DNA from: Akkermansiaceae bacterium
GTDB taxonomy: Bacteria > Verrucomicrobiota > Verrucomicrobiia > Verrucomicrobiales > Akkermansiaceae
Direction: 5' to 3'
Length of the DNA: 36,483 nucleotides
Assembly (NCBI GenBank): GCA_025354565.1
Contig: JANXMQ010000176.1
Location: 1 to 36,483, forward strand
Shown piece after piece: positions 36,118 through 36,483 of this stretch. The notes beneath the pieces are model-generated. The model saw nothing but the letters and a program-made list of their open reading frames with translations. It had not been told where the DNA came from and did no database searches. The position numbers and the translations under genes were made by a program. How positions within the stretch are numbered: position 1 is the stretch's first letter; every line of letters starts with the position of its first letter.

Positions 36118-36281
36118 GGTTTGGTGGCGACGACTTTGCCGTCTTTCCACGAGAGCAGGGGGAGGTTCCAGCGTTTGTGTTCGGCGCGGAGTTACTTGGC
36201 CATGGCTTTGGCGGCGGCTTGGCCGCAGGCGATGAATGCGGGCTGCTCATTGGTGAGACGAATGGTTTTGTATGGTTTCAT
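36114..36281 (-). pseudogene. Small gene with in-frame stop, between zeta-like kinase and HicB-like gene
   Basis: An ATG at 36281 begins a 55-codon frame ('KPYKTIRLTNEQPAFIACGQ') interrupted by TAA at 36192-36194, then continues in the same frame ('LRAEHKRWNLPLLSWKDGKV') to a TGA that overlaps the HicB-like ATG. Because coding-like sequence continues on both sides, one nonsense mutation is likelier than two genes. A diverged copy of its 3' end lies at 35680-35736. The start is 16 bases after the kinase stop. I do not know the family's function. Confidence 0.6.
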
Positions 36282-36297
36282 TGGCGTAGGAAATCTT

Positions 36298-36483
36298 TCA
36301 TTTGTTGAAGAGTGATTTTGCGGAGTCGAAAAGCAAGTACGCAGGTTGGATGCTGTTATTTCGGAAGGTCCAGTCGTCTGAGAGTGGGGCGTAGATTTCC
36401 AGAAAGTGGGCCAGACTGCGCGAGAATCTGCGTTTCACGTCGGATTCTGGAACGGAATGCCCGCCCAAAGGTAAATGGAGACT
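36298..36483 (-). CDS. Zeta-toxin-like kinase, C-terminal part (runs off window)
   Basis: 61 residues to the end of the window: 'HSVPESDVKRRFSRSLAHFLEIYAPLSDDWTFRNNS'. This is the usual C-terminal pattern of zeta-toxin-like AAA-type kinases (COG4185), 'VPExxVRRRFxRSLxNFxxLYxPLxDxW'. The P-loop would be beyond the window. Zeta toxins phosphorylate UDP-GlcNAc or other substrates; COG4185 members are less well characterised. It is the first gene of a three-gene set: kinase, small protein, HicB-like antitoxin. Confidence 0.65.
   Translation of the reverse strand, partial: SLHLPLGGHSVPESDVKRRFSRSLAHFLEIYAPLSDDWTFRNNSIQPAYLLFDSAKSLFNK

Overview
The window looks like a chromosomal piece of a Gram-negative member of the Verrucomicrobia (Verrucomicrobiaceae-like). 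This placement is an inference from gene content: an LptD outer-membrane assembly protein, a small lipoprotein of a type I associate with this phylum, secreted proteins with the 'LQTSTDLxTW' pattern, DUF1552 protein remnants, A-rich leaders with little Shine-Dalgarno signal, and TTA/CTA leucine codons placed in a recurring GTTAG/CTAAC context in otherwise GC-rich genes.

Region 1 (1-4.2 kb) is loosely packed and partly decayed. It holds two secreted or structural proteins of unknown function (102-854 and 1205-1897, minus strand), a clear terminator, a 12-unit 21-bp tandem repeat, a 3'-truncated NDH-2-type dehydrogenase, a frameshifted lipoprotein and a dispersed inverted repeat.

Region 2 (4.2-18.2 kb) is ordinary core genome. 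A minus-strand run (11161 to 4209) carries an SDR epimerase (TIGR01777 type), a GH10-like secreted protein lacking the expected catalytic acid/base, an ankyrin-repeat/L,D-transpeptidase lipoprotein and PriA. Divergent from it are LptD and a nitroreductase on the plus strand. A second minus-strand run encodes signal peptidase I, a squalene/phytoene synthase-type enzyme and a small lipoprotein. A HAD phosphatase and a possible 35-aa protein end at a terminator.

Region 3 (18.2-28.8 kb) is one long minus-strand operon with overlapping or nearly abutting genes: a secreted carbohydrate-binding-like protein, a 1196-aa membrane/coiled-coil protein, a TPR protein, a small secreted protein, an FHA-MoxR ATPase, then ureF, ureG and ureD. 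The urease structural genes and ureE are not in the window.

Region 4 (29-36.5 kb) is an accessory island. Broken toxin-antitoxin genes (PIN, HigA, RHH, one interrupted by a short element with terminal inverted repeats) are followed by a Fic-domain AMPylase flanked by two directly repeated DUF1552 gene tails. Next comes an AAA ATPase/subtilisin-like protease pair that I identify as the anti-phage system IetAS, with lower GC and different codon use from the core. The end of the window has a HicB-like antitoxin, a small gene with an in-frame stop and the C-terminus of a zeta-toxin-like kinase. IetAS and its toxin-antitoxin and Fic neighbours are the defence-related system of interest.
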